From Dendrolimus kikuchii (Eukaryota; Arthropoda; Insecta; Lepidoptera; Lasiocampidae): a DNA stretch of 64,000 nucleotides. The translations under genes were made by a program, and so were the position numbers. The notes under the pieces were generated by a model. The model was not told where the DNA came from and did not search any database. It saw only the letters and a list, made by a program, of their open reading frames with translations. The stretch is from contig JAHHIN020000030.1 in assembly GCA_019925095.2 (NCBI GenBank), positions 8,206,501 through 8,270,500 of the forward strand, written 5' to 3'. Below, in pieces: positions 29,046-41,311 of this stretch. Position 1 is the first letter of the stretch. Each line of letters opens with the position of its first letter.

Positions 29046-29714
29046 CAAATAGTATAAGAAGCGAGTTATCTTGAGTAATTGGCGAATTTAGCTCTTATCG
29101 GTGTTTTTTACATCAAAACCCATAATATAAGATACTTGTTGTGCCCTCTAATGAATTAAATTTTTCTTTCATATATAAGAACATGTATATAATGGAGTCC
29201 ATTCAACAATATGACGTAGTATCGCTACTTGCCTGTTTTTATGTATTTATGTTTGTCTCACGTGCAGTTGACAGTCACCGTCTGAAGTATCCGGGTGGCA
29301 AGCGGAGGCGAGCTTGCAATTAGCAAGACGCACATGAGATATTCAGCGTCGGATATATCTTCAGATAAGACCTATACTCAAAAATTTCATTATAGCGATC
29401 TGTATTCATTTATGAATAGTGCGCGCGGAAGCGCTAGTCACCTTCTAAGGTGTGGGGGGGGGGGGGGGGAGGGCGCGATTGACAAGATACACACGATATA
29501 TTTACGTGCAGATAAATCTCATAATAACATGTTAGAATTAATGTAATGGGTACCTAATTGTAATATTGTATTTTTCTATTTCCTGGTTAAACAAAAAAAA
29601 TGCATATTCAAAAGTGTTTAATATATTTTATTATTTACGATACAAAACAATTTTATAAGCAAATTAACATTTCTCAATAAGTAAATAAAAAAAACACTAT
29701 CACCGTTATAGTAC
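29046..29714. other. Spacer with a G16 run and diverged duplication
   Basis: Two weakly similar blocks (GCAATTAGCAAGACGCACATGAG at 29.32 kb and GCGATTGACAAGATACACACGA at 29.48 kb) flank a run of about 16 G at 29454. No gene. Confidence 0.4.
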
Positions 29715-30228
29715 TTTTAGCGACCAGAAGTGGAAAATAATAAAAAATATAATCGTCAATAATTATTTAATTTTAGAACAACACTAATAGTTTAATTACA
29801 ATCAAACAACCGTTATTAAAGTAACGAAACAACTACAGTTAGTTATGAGAGCGAGGGCGGTCACTTAGGGCTGTACCGACTGTTATACACAGCGTTCCAC
29901 GCACCACCGCAATTTAGACAGTACTGACCGTCAGGGACGGTGTTCCATGTCTACTACCTAGACAGTACTAACCGTCAAAGACAGCGTTCCATGTCTAGTA
30001 TTAGAGCAATACTGATTGTCGAAAGACAATGGTCCTCACTCGCAGACGCATTCCTTGGAAATGCGTGCCAATACAACGGAGCGGTCCGTTTTTATACTCT
30101 ACGCGTAGTGAAAGGTGGGCGGGGCGACGATGCCGCGCACGTGTACAGGGCACGTGCCGCCAGCGAACGCTACCGCCGTACTTGCAAAAAAAAAAAAAAA
30201 AAGTCAACTACCGCCATTATGGCTTTTA
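29715..30228 (-). repeat. Gypsy copy A, 3' LTR
   Basis: 514 bp. Contains repeated GTACTGACCGTCAGGGACGGTG-like and AACCGTCAAAGACAGCG words and an A18 run near 30186. Confidence 0.9.
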
Positions 30229-30699
30229 CGGCCTCTCCTGATCTTGCACCGTCCTCGGCTGCACCAAGGACTGAAAGCTCACCAGCATCGTCATCATTGT
30301 TACCTGAATGATGAAACAAGTGGTTAATCATACGTGACGACATACACCTGTGCCTATTCTGTCACTCATCCCACATACAAGGCCCTCATACAAAAATGAC
30401 ACTTTCGTAACTCAAATTAAAGACATTTCACTTAGAAATGTGTGCATACATCTTCATACAACATATGTCACTCATACTCGAACTTGTACGTACAAGTTCA
30501 CACGTTAAAAACGTTACCAGGACTGCGCCTGCCAGGACAACTCCTGATGCATGTTCAAAGAATATGCCTTCCGGGACAACCGCCCGATGCGCATACACAG
30601 TACACGACTTCCGGGACAACGCCCACCGCGCATATACATGCGACTTCCGGGACCACGCCCAACCGGGACAATGCCCACCGCGCATACACATGCGACTTC

Positions 30700-30950
30700 C
30701 GGAACCAGGTACTCCTGGACGCCAGTCGCGCTGTACGCGGGCCACACCGGAACGCGCCGACTGCGCGCCGCACCCGAACGCGTCGACTGCGCGCCGCACT
30801 CGAACGCGCCGACTGCGCGCCGCACCGGAACGCGCCGACTGCGCGCCGCACCGGAACGCGCTGCACTCGGGCCGCACCCGGAACGCGCTGCACTCGGGCC
30901 GCACCCGGAACGCGCTGCACTCGGGCCGCACCAACCATCCGCACCAACCA
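30700..30950. repeat. GC-rich 26/27-bp minisatellite in gypsy A 3' region
   Basis: Units GGAACGCGCCGACTGCGCGC CGCACC and a variant GGAACGCGCTGCACTCGGGC CGCACCC. Long open frames on both strands here are compositional artefacts. Copy B has fewer units. Confidence 0.9.
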
Positions 30951-31044
30951 TCCGTTCCAACCACAACACAATCATTTGTCTTGCGCTCATACGCACGCAT
31001 ACACTACATACGTGGTACTGGAACATAACAAAAATCATAAAAAT

Positions 31045-32345
31045 ATTCGGTTAAAATTCACTTTCAAAGAATGCAGCACAACTCTCAGGACACCACTTGC
31101 CTTTCCAGGGTACCATGTACTGAGCTGCGGCCTGGGTTGTCTTGCCTTTAGCTCCACTTAATAATTTCAGCTCGTAACGACCGCTCGGTAATACTTTAGT
31201 CACGCGGTATGGGCCTCTCATGCCAGGGTCCAGCTTCCCAGCGCACTGAGAATACTTTACTACGAAGACTTTATCGTTAACATGAAAAACTCTTGGCGGG
31301 GTGCCTTTAACGATTTACCCGAGTGTCTTGACTATCCTGCTTTTGTCAAGAGATGCTTTAACGGAGCTCCTGCCGAGTTCCCTCATGGCTTCTCGATTTA
31401 GACTGGAGCTATCAATGGCAACGTCACGGATCAGTGCCTGAATCACAGGACTGGTCGCGTTAGTACCAATCAACAAGTACTGCGTGGTTTTTTGCTTTGT
31501 CATATTTAAAACAAACTGAATTTTACACAAACTATCAGACCATGTGGAATTTTTATTATTACTCTTGATGCGAATCATATTAAGGACGGTTCTTAACGCT
31601 CGACTAGTCCATTAGAGTGATGCATTTCTGGCATTATGTAATGGATTTCACATCCATCTGGTAAAAGCTGACGCCTCAAACATGCAGCTAAGGTCACAAA
31701 CTATCAATTTGGGAGCCCCGAATAAAGATATAGCGCTATTAAGAATCAGTTTTAATTCGCTTACATCTTGTCTATAGATTAGGGAAGAGAGTAAACAAAA
31801 TTTTTTAAAAGAGTCGACCAAGACAAATACAAATTCATACCCGTTAACATTCGGGTAAAGGACCCAATACATCAACATGAATCGTATTAAAGGGGATGTC
31901 CGATTTTCCCAAGACGTAATAGGCTGACGGGGAGCTCTGGGGACACAATCTTTTTGGTAAAAAAGAAGAAAATGGGAGGTATACTTTCGTACAAATACTT
32001 TAAGGCCAGGGAACCAAAGTGTTTTAAGATTAGGTCATAAGTTTTGTCAGCCCCGATGTGCTTGTGCTACTCATGAAAAACACGTAATAAACTGAATCGG
32101 TGTCGGATGTAACATAGTAAGCGCGATTCCTCGCCAACAGGTGTATAGCGATAATAGAGCACATCAGTCTGACAAACGTACATTTTGGAGTCCAAGAGAC
32201 CATTCCTTAGTTTTTGGATGAGATCGCTAGTCTCGGAATCAGCCGACTGAGCTATTTGTGCGCAATTCAATGGTCTGTCAATGTTATTGACTTGCAATGC
32301 TGGTGGGTTTCTGCTCAGATAATCCGTGTGACCCATCATCACGCC
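31045..32345 (-). pseudogene. Gypsy A integrase remnant
   Basis: In sense order: an HHCC zinc region (HRFSLLRVFHE... near 32.07-32.13 kb), the catalytic core with FVFVLVDSFKKF (31.80-31.84 kb), LFGAPKLIVCD (31.69-31.72 kb) and the C-terminal GPYRVTKVLPSGRYEL near 31.18-31.23 kb. DNA joining enzyme of the element, broken into at least four frames. Confidence 0.8.
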
Positions 32346-32419
32346 TTTTCGATATTCAATTTCAAAATTGAAATCCTGCAGATAAATCCACCAGCGTGCA
32401 ACGCGTGGAAGATCTTTTT

Positions 32420-33440
32420 TTACGTTACGGTTATGATTTTAAAAGTTATCCGGATGAAATAGTCACGAAAGTTTTGCAATGCTTTGACGAACGCCAAGGT
32501 TTCCAGTTCATACGAATGGTATTTTGCCTCCGCGCCCCGAGTGACTTCACTAAAATAGGCTATTACTCGATTACCACCATCTACGTATACCTGCATAAGT
32601 ACCGCACCGTATCCTACACTGTTAGCACCAGTGTGCATTTTTGTAGGAAGCTTCGGGTCAAAAATAGCAAGTATGGATTCGCTAGTTAAACGTTTGACAA
32701 GATCTTGCCGGACTTGATCTTGATCAGACCCCCATCGAAATTTTACGTCTTTCTTTGCGAGACGCGAGATACATGCGGTGTTCGTCGCGTAACCTTTGAT
32801 GTAGCACCGAATGTAACCCGCAAGGCCTAAAAACTGGCGTACTTGTTTGACGCTACTAGGAATAGGTGCGTTAACTAGTGTCTTGATTTTGTGTGGGCTC
32901 GGCCTAACCTGACCATGACTAATAACGCGACCAAGGTACTGATTTCGGTAGGAAGAAACATTTGCGTACGTTAACCGAGAACATTGCTTCTGTCAATGTC
33001 CTCAGGACATTGTGTAATAAGGTGATGCCATCATCGAGCGTTGAATTTAGGATCAGTACATCGTCAATATATACTAGGACATTCCCTGTTTCTATAAATT
33101 TACGCAAGGTATTGTTGATGATAAGTTGGTACACAGTGGGGGAATTGTATAACCCATATGGCATTTTTAAATACTCATAATAAGCTTCCGTAGTTACAAA
33201 GCCCGTTTTATGGATCGAGTCCTCATTAATAGGGATTTGATGAAAAGCCGACGCCGTATCTAAAGATACGAAGAATTTCGAGCCCCCAAGCCGATCAATG
33301 TAATCATCAACCAGGGGTAAGGGGTATCTATCCCGGACTGTAATGAGATTTAGAGCTCGGAAGTCTACACTCATTCTGTCCGAACCATCTTGGTACGACA
33401 AACGATAAACGACATGGATGGTATGACACAAGGACGTCAC
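32420..33440 (-). pseudogene. Gypsy A reverse transcriptase/RNase H remnant
   Basis: RT palm: VDFRALNLITVRDRYPLPL, FVSLDTASAFHQIPI (catalytic Asp), MPYGLYNSPTVYQ and VLVYIDDVLIL (YIDD box). RNase H: LHTGANSVGYGAVLMQ and YHSYELETLAFVKAL at 32.42-32.64 kb. About 105 bp of the RT N-terminal part present in copy B are deleted near 33394, joining at a CTT microhomology. Confidence 0.88.
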
Positions 33441-33583
33441 TTGTCAAGCTGATGAGCATTTTACCAGTGTTCACGGTAGTGGTGGCTGTACCGGATATCA
33501 AAAACGGAGAGAATTCATCTACTACTGCCATCAACTTCACAAGTTCCGCTCCTTCGAGAGGGAATTTATCTTATTGGGGGTTG

Positions 33584-33793
33584 TTAACACCTATGAGTTA
33601 AGTATTGTCCGCGTTTCGTGCGAATAAACATGACGCCATCGCGACTAAGTAACTCAGTCGCTATGGTAATGGGCGTATTCATGCACAAGGCGGGTACTAT
33701 GACAAAATCTACTTCAAGCGCTATATTCCTAAAATCGATAGTTAAAGTGATATACTCGCAAGCAATAATTTCTTTATCGCTTATTTCTTTCAA
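33584..33793 (-). pseudogene. Gypsy A protease-region remnant
   Basis: Encodes ...DFVIVPALCMNTPITIATEL..., consistent with the C-terminal part of a retropepsin and linker before RT. The active-site DTG is not visible in this frame. Confidence 0.5.
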
Positions 33794-34009
33794 AGAACAT
33801 TTAATTTGTTTACGCTAACTGGAGAAGTAAGTTACTACCGCTGATGATATTCAGGATACATCGAGTGCTACACTATCTATACTACACAAGTTAAATATGC
33901 GTTGGTTGATATTAGCTTGGGACCCAGATCGGGCCTTAGCAAAACAGTTAATCTCTTTATGCTCTATTAAGAGCAGACGACTGGTTTAACACTATCATGC
34001 GCGTCGCGC

Positions 34010-35279
34010 TTGTTATTAACATTAGGATTCTTGGGGCACTGCTCTGCTATGCACTGCTCGGCCACAACAGAAACATTTGAATTCGGACTTAGTAGGACCA
34101 TTAAAGCCTTTTAGCCATATAACCGGATGGCACAAATTTAGCGCAGTTACGATTATCAAACTTACGAGTAGGCTTTAGATAAGTAGTTAAAAAGGAAACT
34201 AGGTTTTCGGTTATTAGATCGGCATTGGTAGCCGCTGCGCGCACCTGTACATTGATGCCGTAAATCACTATTTGAACCATAAGGTCTTTGCTTAAACCTC
34301 CTATTACTCGTAATCTTAAGAACTACGTGCATACTCTGCGTATGACGGAAACTTCTCGGACGTGGTATTTATGATCTCATGTAGAATTTGAGCGAAGTTA
34401 ATCTTTTGCGGACACAACGACTTTAAATCGCTAAGAAAATTGGACCACGAGTGCTCATTCGTAGGCCATTCATTTAACCAGGTTTTTGAGTCACCTTCCA
34501 AACAAGGAGCCACACGCGAGAAACATTCGAGATCATCCCAGCGGTTCACATGCCTGGCCCTGTCCACTTCGCCACACCACACCTCAAAATTATTTATAGC
34601 CGGATCAAAATTTGAAACTTAATAGTTAACGCGTCAACTACGATTGGGTTACGGAAATATTTGTATTTAATGGAGGTGTGCTGTTCCGAACTGACGGCGT
34701 AACGTGTGATCCACTAGTAGTATTTTTTTTTTTCAATGGCAGTCAGTCGTCACATAATAGTGCCTAGCAAGTTTTTCGCAACAACTTACCGAATGGAGTG
34801 GAATAAGATTTACTACGACGGTGATGCGAATTGAGCGTTCGTGACCTGGACCCTTCACGTGAACCATGATGGTCACCGCTACGCGAGCGACTGCGACGAC
34901 ATGTGAACGAGTGCTATCGTTACGCGAACGCGTAAGAATCTTGTCACGACGTGAATTGGAACAGGTTCACGTCATGACGGGACCGTGAGCGAGTTTTATA
35001 ACAATGCGAACGCATTTGGTCGTGAGGCAATCGTGAATTACGCCTATGGTCTAGTCGCGATCCGCTGCGACTGCTACATCTAGACCCAGACCGAGGTGGC
35101 GTCCCAACCGACCCATCATGTGATCTTGACGAACGCGGCATGACACGCCTAGACTCAGAGCGAGGCGGCGTTCTAACCGACCTGTCGCGTGATCTTGACG
35201 AACGCGGTATGACACGCCTAAATTCAGACCGAGGTGGCGTTCTAACCGACCCATCACGTGATCTTGACGAACGTGGCAT
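34010..35279 (-). pseudogene. Gypsy A gag remnant (RS-rich start, capsid, knuckle)
   Basis: Sense order: MPRSSRSRDGSVRTPPRSE repeats (34.94-35.28 kb), capsid with RWDDLECFSRVAPCLEGDSK and NEWPTNEHSWSNFLSDLK (34.32-34.58 kb), then CFCCGRAVH, a decayed CCHC knuckle near 34.07 kb. The Arg/Ser repeat region is discussed under findings. Confidence 0.75.
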
Positions 35280-35343
35280 TCCTAATTAATTTTTAACGGT
35301 TGTTTGTGTAGGTATCACGTCTAATATTTGTGAGCAAGTAAGT

Positions 35344-35378
35344 CCAATCCCACTTCTGATTTTAGCGACCAGAAGTGG
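35344..35378 (-). promoter_or_regulatory. Gypsy A primer-binding region and U5-PBS hairpin
   Basis: Immediately inside the 5' LTR the sense strand reads TCAGAAGTGGGATTGG, resembling complement of a leucine-tRNA 3' region without its terminal TGG. CCACTTCTG in the last part of the LTR pairs perfectly with CAGAAGTGG (35350-35358 with 35370-35378). Confidence 0.55.
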
Positions 35379-35870
35379 AAAATAATAAAAAATATAATCG
35401 TCAATAATTATTTAATTTTAGAACAACATTAATAGTTTAATTACAATCAAACAACCGCTATTAAAGTAACGAAACAACTACAGTTAGTTATGAGAGCGAG
35501 GGCGGTCACTTAGGGCTGTACTGACTGTTATACACAGCGTTCCACGCACCACCGCAATTTAGACAGTACTGACCGTCAGGGACGGTGTTCCATGTCTACT
35601 ACCTAGACAGTACTAACCGTCAAAGACAGCGTTCCATGTCTAGTATTAGAGCAGTACTGATTGTCGAAAGACAATGGTCCTTACTCGCAGACGCATTCGT
35701 TGGAAATGCGTGCCAATACAACGGAGTGGTCAGTTTTTATACTCTAAGCGTAGTGAAAGGTGGGCGGGGCGACGATGCCGCGCACGTGTACAGGGCACGT
35801 GCCGCCAGCAAACGCTACCGCCGTACTTGCAAAAAAAAAAAAAAGTCAACTACCGCCATTATGGCTTTTA
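35360..35870 (-). repeat. Gypsy copy A, 5' LTR
   Basis: 511 bp, same ends as the other LTR, with an A14 run. Followed by target duplication GTAC. Confidence 0.9.
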
Positions 35871-36569
35871 GTACATTATAAAAAAAAAATCAAACCGACT
35901 TCAAAAAAAAATTTCACAAATGTTTTTCACTGGTCGTGTAATTGGTGGACCCATCTTAGGATATTTTATGTCGTGTATGTTTGGAACAAACTAGCGAGAA
36001 TAACTAAATCGTGTAATCGTCGCGGTGGTCGACGGCAGACTGAGTTAGCTTGACGTTTGTCTACCTCCCCCGCCCTGCCGCTCACATACCTCAGGCGGTG
36101 ACTAGTACAAATCATGAGATTAGATTTTGAAAACAGTTTGAACAACATAATAGGATAAATGTATTTTATAATGGTTATGGTTGCAGTCCTTTTGGATTTG
36201 CGTTTAGTTTGGGGTATATCGCAAACTTTGCAAAATGGGGTAGTTGACACATATAAATTCTAGAACAATGTTCATATAAATGAGCCAGCGTTCAAATACC
36301 ATGTCATTGTCATAGCTTTAAAATATGAGATAAATTTTATTTTATTTTAAATTTCTCTCATGATGTTTTAAAGTTATGATAACAGAAAATAATTTTAACT
36401 ACTGTTAAAACTATAATTAATACACTCAGGTATTTGACTCGTTATAGAAATTATATTATAGTTTGCAACGCTTGGGCGTTTTGTAAGAGAATTGAAATTA
36501 TCTCATTTAATTTTATTATCAACTACCCTATTGAAATTCTTTCTCCTTTAATTCGTACCATTATTCGAT

Positions 36570-36775
36570 ACTAGCTGATGCCGGCGACTTCGTCCGCGTG
36601 GTGCGGTTTTTTTAACTATCCCACGGGAACTCTTTAATTTTTCGGGATCAAAAGTATCCTATATGTTGACCAGGGATATAAGCTACCACCATACAAAATT
36701 TCATTTAAATCGGTCCAGTCGTTTCGGAGATTAGCCGGTACAAACAGAGAAACAAAAAAATTAAAAAAAATCTAA
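36570..36775 (+). repeat. Interspersed repeat (ACTAGCTGATGCCGGCGACTTCG type)
   Basis: Left edge ACTAGCTGATGCCGGCGACTTCGTCCGCGTGG. Right part AAATTTCATTTAAATCGGTCCAGTCG then GTACAAACAGAGAAACAAA. Non-coding, related to families at 10.1 and 54.0 kb. Confidence 0.6.
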
Positions 36776-37044
36776 ATTAGTTCTATTTCACTTCTTACAT
36801 CCTCCTGACTCGGTTTTTAGCATTTTTTTTCATTGTACAGAAATTCGACCTCTACAATTTTATTATATGTATAAATTGCGCCTTATCTTGCGATCTACTA
36901 ACTACCTCTGCTAATAATTACATATTTATATTTCAATAGTCTTATTTCATTTAAGTAGAAGCTTTTATCCAATATAATTAATATCTTTCGCAACTTAAGT
37001 TATTAGTGAAATCATCTTGAGATTCTTATATCATGTGCAACTCA

Positions 37045-37166
37045 TTATATCTTACTATTCATTTTCTTGCCTTACCATCGGTAGAAATTTGTGCATTACT
37101 TGTATGGAGCTTATGTCAAATTGTAACCGATAGTAAGGCGAATGAATGGTCGGTAAGATATAGGCA
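37045..37166. mobile_element. Small TIR element (MITE), copy 2
   Basis: ATATCTTACTATTCATTTTCTTGCCTTAC and the reverse complement of GTAAGGCGAATGAATGGTCGGTAAGATATA form 25-30-bp inverted ends around about 60 bp that include CCATCGGTAGAAATTTG. Confidence 0.7.
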
Positions 37167-37533
37167 TCGGCCTTTAAAAAGAGCGTCTGTAACTATGAAA
37201 TCCTGCAGACTGGCAAAGTGCGCTGCTTGCCACGCTCCCCCCTCTTGCCTCTCACACACGGTGACCAGCTCTTGTGCACTGACTATAGTACAGATTGTAT
37301 AATATGTAGTTCGCATTTCTATATGATTTATTTTGAAATCACTCTTCAGTTTTAATGATATAGCTAACATAAAAAAATGCCTACTTTGATTTATTGGTTA
37401 TAAATTGGACCTACTTATGCAAAATGGAACCAACCCACATACTGACAGTTTTGAGAAAAAGCAGTTTTTATTAAAATTTTGCGTACAAAAAAATATGTCT
37501 ATATTTTGGAAAAAAACATTTAGAATATTGTAT

Positions 37534-38035
37534 TTTTAGCGACCAGAAGTGGAAAATAATAAAAAAATATAATCGTAAATAATTATTTAGTTTTAGAACA
37601 AAACTAATAATTTAATTACAAACAAACAACCCTTATTAAAGTAACGAAACAATTACAGTTATGAGAGCGAGGGCGGTCACTTAGGGCTGTACTGACTGTT
37701 ATACACAGCGTTCCACGCACCACCGCAATTTAGACAGTACTGACCGCCAGGGACGGTGTTCCATGTCTACTACCTAGACAGCACTAACCGTCAAAGACAG
37801 CGTTCCATGTCTAGTATTAGAGCAGTACTGATTGTCGAAAGACAATGGTCCTTACTCGCAGACGCATTCGTTGGAAATGCGTGCCAATACAACGGAGCGG
37901 TCCGTTTTTATACTCTACGCGTAGTGAAAGGTGGGCGGGGCGACGATGCCGCGCACGTGTACAGGGCACGTGCCGCCAGCGAACGCTACCGCCGTACTTG
38001 CAAAAAAAAGTCAACTACCGCTATTATGGCTTTTA
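37534..38035 (-). repeat. Gypsy copy B, 3' LTR
   Basis: 502 bp, with an A-run of only 8 where copy A has 14-18. Confidence 0.9.
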
Positions 38036-38549
38036 CGGCCTCTCCTGATCTTGCACCGTCCTCGGCTGCACCAAGGACTGAAAGCTCACCAGCATCGTCA
38101 TCATTGTTACCTGAATGATGAAACAAGTGGTTAATTATACGTGACGACATACACCTGTGCCTATTCTGTCACTCATCCCACATACAAGGCCCTCATACAA
38201 AGACGACACTTTCGTTACTCAGATTAAGGACATTTCACTTAGAAATGTGTGCATACATCTTCATACAACATATGTCACTCATACTCGAACTTGTACGTAC
38301 AAGTTCACACGTTAAAAACGCGTTACCAGGACTGCGCCTGCCAGGACAACTCCTGATGCATGTTCAAAGAACATGCCTTCCGGGACAACCGCCCGATGCG
38401 CATACACAGTACACGAATCCCGGGACAACGCCCACCGCGCATATACATGCGACTTCCGGGACCACGCCCAACCGGGACAATGCTCCACCGCGCATACACA
38501 TGCGACTTCCGGAACCAGGTACTCCCGGACGCCAGTCGCGCTGTACGCG

Positions 38550-38715
38550 GGCCACACCGGAACGCGCCGATTGCGCGCCGCACCCGAACGCGCCGACTGC
38601 GCGCCGCACCGGAACGCGCCGACTGCGCGCCGCACCGGATCGCGCCGACTGCGCGCCGCACCGGAACGCGCTCACTCGGGCCGCACCCGGAACGCGCTGC
38701 ACTCGGGCCGCACCA
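38550..38715. repeat. GC-rich minisatellite in gypsy B 3' region
   Basis: Same GGAACGCGCCGACTGCGCGC-based units as at 30.7 kb, but a shorter array. Confidence 0.85.
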
Positions 38716-38829
38716 ACCATCCGTTCCAACCACAACACAATCATTTGTCTTGCGCTCATACGCACGCATACACTACATACGTGGTACTGGAACATAACAA
38801 AAATCATAAAAATATTCGGTTAAAATTCA

Positions 38830-40130
38830 CTTTCAAAGAATGCAGCACAACTCTCAGGACACCACTTGCCTTTCCAGGGTACCATGTACTGAGCTGCGGC
38901 CTGGGTTGTCTTGCCTTTAGCTCCACTTAATAATTTCAGCTCGTAACGACCGCTCGGTAATACTTTAGTCACGCGGTATGGGCCTCTCATGCCAGGGTCC
39001 AGCTTCCCAGCGCACTGAGAATACTTTACTACGAAGACTTTATCGTTAACATGAAAAACTCTTGGCGGGGTGCCTTTAACGATTTACCCGAGTGTCTTGA
39101 CTATCCTGATTTTTGTCAAGAGATGCTTTAACGGAGCTCCTACCGAGTTCCCTCATGGCTTCTCGATTTGGACTGGAGCTTTCAATGGCAACGTCACGGA
39201 TCAGTGCCTGAATCACAGGACTGGTCGCGTTAGTACCAATCAACAAGTACTGCGTGGTTTTTTGCTTTGTCATATTTAAAACTAACTGAATTTTACACAC
39301 ACTATTAGACCATGTGGAATTTTTATCATTACTCTTGATGCGAATCATATTAAGGACGGTTCTTAACGCTCGACTAGTCCATTAGAGTGATGCATTTCTG
39401 GCATTATGTAATGGATTTCACATCCATCTGGTAAAAGCTGACGCCTCAAACATGCGGCTATGGTCACAAACTATCAATTTGGGGGACCCCGAACAAAATA
39501 TAGAGCGCTATTAAAAACCCGTTTTAATTCGCTTGCATCTTGTCTTTAAATTAGGGTAGAGAGTAAACAAAATTTTGTAAAGTAGTCGACCAAGACAAAT
39601 ACAACTTCATACCCGTTGCATTCAGGTAAAGGACCCAATACATCAACATGAATCGTATTAGAGGGGATGTCTGATTTTTCCCATGACGTAATAGGCTGAC
39701 GGGGAGCTCTGTGGACACGTTATTTTTGTAAAAAAATAAAATGGGAGGTATACTTTCGTATAAATACTAAGGCCAGGGAACCAGAAACATTTTAAGATTA
39801 GGTCATAAGTTTTATCAGCCCCGATGTGCTTGTGCTAGTCATGAAAAACACGTAAAAACTGAGTCTGTGTCGGATGTAACATAGTAAGCGCGATTCCACG
39901 CCAACAGGTGTATAGCGATAACAGAGCACATCATTCTGACAAACGTACCTCTTGGAGTCCAAGAGACCATCCCTTAGTTTTGGATGAGATCGCTAGTCTC
40001 GGAATCAGCCGACTGAGCTATTTGTGCTCAATTCAATGGTCTGTCAATGTTATTGACTGCAATGCTGGTGGGTTTCTGCTCGGATAATCCGCGTGACCCA
40101 TAATCACGCCCTTTCGATATTCAATTTCAA
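38830..40130 (-). pseudogene. Gypsy B integrase remnant
   Basis: Carries the same C-terminal GPYRVTKVLPSGRYEL block (38.98 kb), a frame at 39.08-39.35 kb and degenerate core sequence at 39.45-39.65 kb. Several frames; non-functional. Confidence 0.75.
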
Positions 40131-41311
40131 AATTGAAATCCTGCAGATAAATCCACCAGCGTGCAACGCGTGGAAGAAGATCTTTTTTACGTGCGGTGGC
40201 CTTCAATGCACTGCAATCTGTTATGATTTTAAAAGTTATCCCGGTCAAATAGTGACGAAAGTATTGCAATGCTTTGATGACCGCCAAGGTTTCCCAGTTC
40301 ATACGAATGGTATTTTGCCTCCGCGCCCCGAGTGACTTACTAAAATAGGCTATTACTCGATTAACACCATCTGCGTATACCTGCATAAGAACCGCACCGT
40401 ATCCTACACTGTTAGCACCAGTGTGCAGTTTTGTAGGAAGGTTCGGGTCAAAAAATCGCAAGTATGGATTCGCTAATTAAACGTTTGACAAGATCTTGCC
40501 GGACTTGATCAGGGCCCCATTGAAATTTTACGTCTTTCTTTGCGAGACGCGGGATACATGGGGTTTTTGTCGCATAACCTTCGATGTAACGCCAAAAGTA
40601 ACCCGCAAGACCTAAAAACTGGCGTACTTGTTGGAGGCTACTAGGAATAGGTGCGTTAACTAGCGCCTTGATTTTGTGCGGGCTCGGCCTAACCTGACCA
40701 TGACTAATAACGCGACCGAGGTACTCTATTTCGGTAGTAAGGAAGAAACACTTGCGTAAGTTAACCGAGAACCCGGCTTCTGTCAATGTCCTCAGGACAT
40801 TATGTAATAAGGTATGCCATCATCGACCGTTGAACTTAGGATCAGTACATCGTCAATATATACTAGGACATTCCCTGCTTCTATAAATTTACGCAAGGTA
40901 TTGTTGATGATACGTTGGTACACAGTGGGAGAATTGCATAACCCATACGGTATTTTTAAATTTACAAAGCCCATCTTATGGATCGAGTCCTCATCAATAG
41001 GGATTTGATGAAAACCCGACGCCATATCTAAAGATATGAAGAATTTCTAGCCTCCAAGCCGATCAATGTGATCATCAATCAGGTGTAGGGGGTATCTATC
41101 CCTGACAATAATGTGATTTAGAGCTCGAAAGTCTACACACACACACACACACACACATTCTGTCAGAACCATCTTTTTTCTTGACCAAAATGACCGGGCT
41201 TGCGTATTCGGAATCAGACTCCCTAATAATTTTTTTGTCTAACAGATCCCGACATATCTCACGGACCTTTAGCTTCTCTTGGTACGACAAACTATACGGA
41301 TGGTATAACAC
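40033..41311 (-). pseudogene. Gypsy B reverse transcriptase/RNase H remnant
   Basis: RT N-term: SLSYQEKLKVREICRDLLDK and YASPVILVKKKDGSDRM (41.17-41.31 kb). Palm: IPYGLCNSPTVYQ and VLVYIDDVLIL (40.79-41.03 kb). Thumb/connection: EIEYLGRVISHGQVRPSP (40.45-40.79 kb). RNase H: LHTGANSVGYGAVLMQ, WETLAVIKAL and ITDCSAL (40.03-40.46 kb). Frames are broken by indels and a CA-repeat expansion. Confidence 0.88.
41140..41160. repeat. (AC)n expansion inside gypsy B RT
   Basis: CTACACACACACAC...CATTC occupies the place where copy A reads CTACACTCATTC. It adds a run of Cys-Val codons and breaks the frame. Confidence 0.85.

Larger units (their letters stand above)
29715..35870 (-). mobile_element. Ty3/gypsy retrotransposon, copy A (6.16 kb)
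   Basis: Two LTRs (29715-30228 and 35360-35870) start TTTTAGCGACC and end GGCTTTTA on the + strand, with an exact 4-bp target duplication GTAC at 29711-29714 and 35871-35874. Sense is -. Order in sense: 5' LTR, PBS region, Arg/Ser-rich gag, capsid, zinc knuckle, protease, RT, RNase H, integrase, non-coding 3' region, polypurine stretch AGGAGAGG, 3' LTR. There is no env. Many frameshifts and stops make it dead. The LTRs differ at about ten positions by eye. Confidence 0.93.

Noticed and set aside
29940..30311. Arg-rich frames repeated at 29.9, 35.6 and 37.8 kb
   Set aside because: They are LTR translations that occur in every LTR copy and change frame with the length of the A-run.
30428..31161. 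Six overlapping frames of 138-239 codons around 30.4-31.2 and 38.2-38.9 kb, considered as an env gene
   Set aside because: They come from a GC-rich minisatellite and differ between the two gypsy copies; no signal peptide, transmembrane helix or furin-type site is seen.
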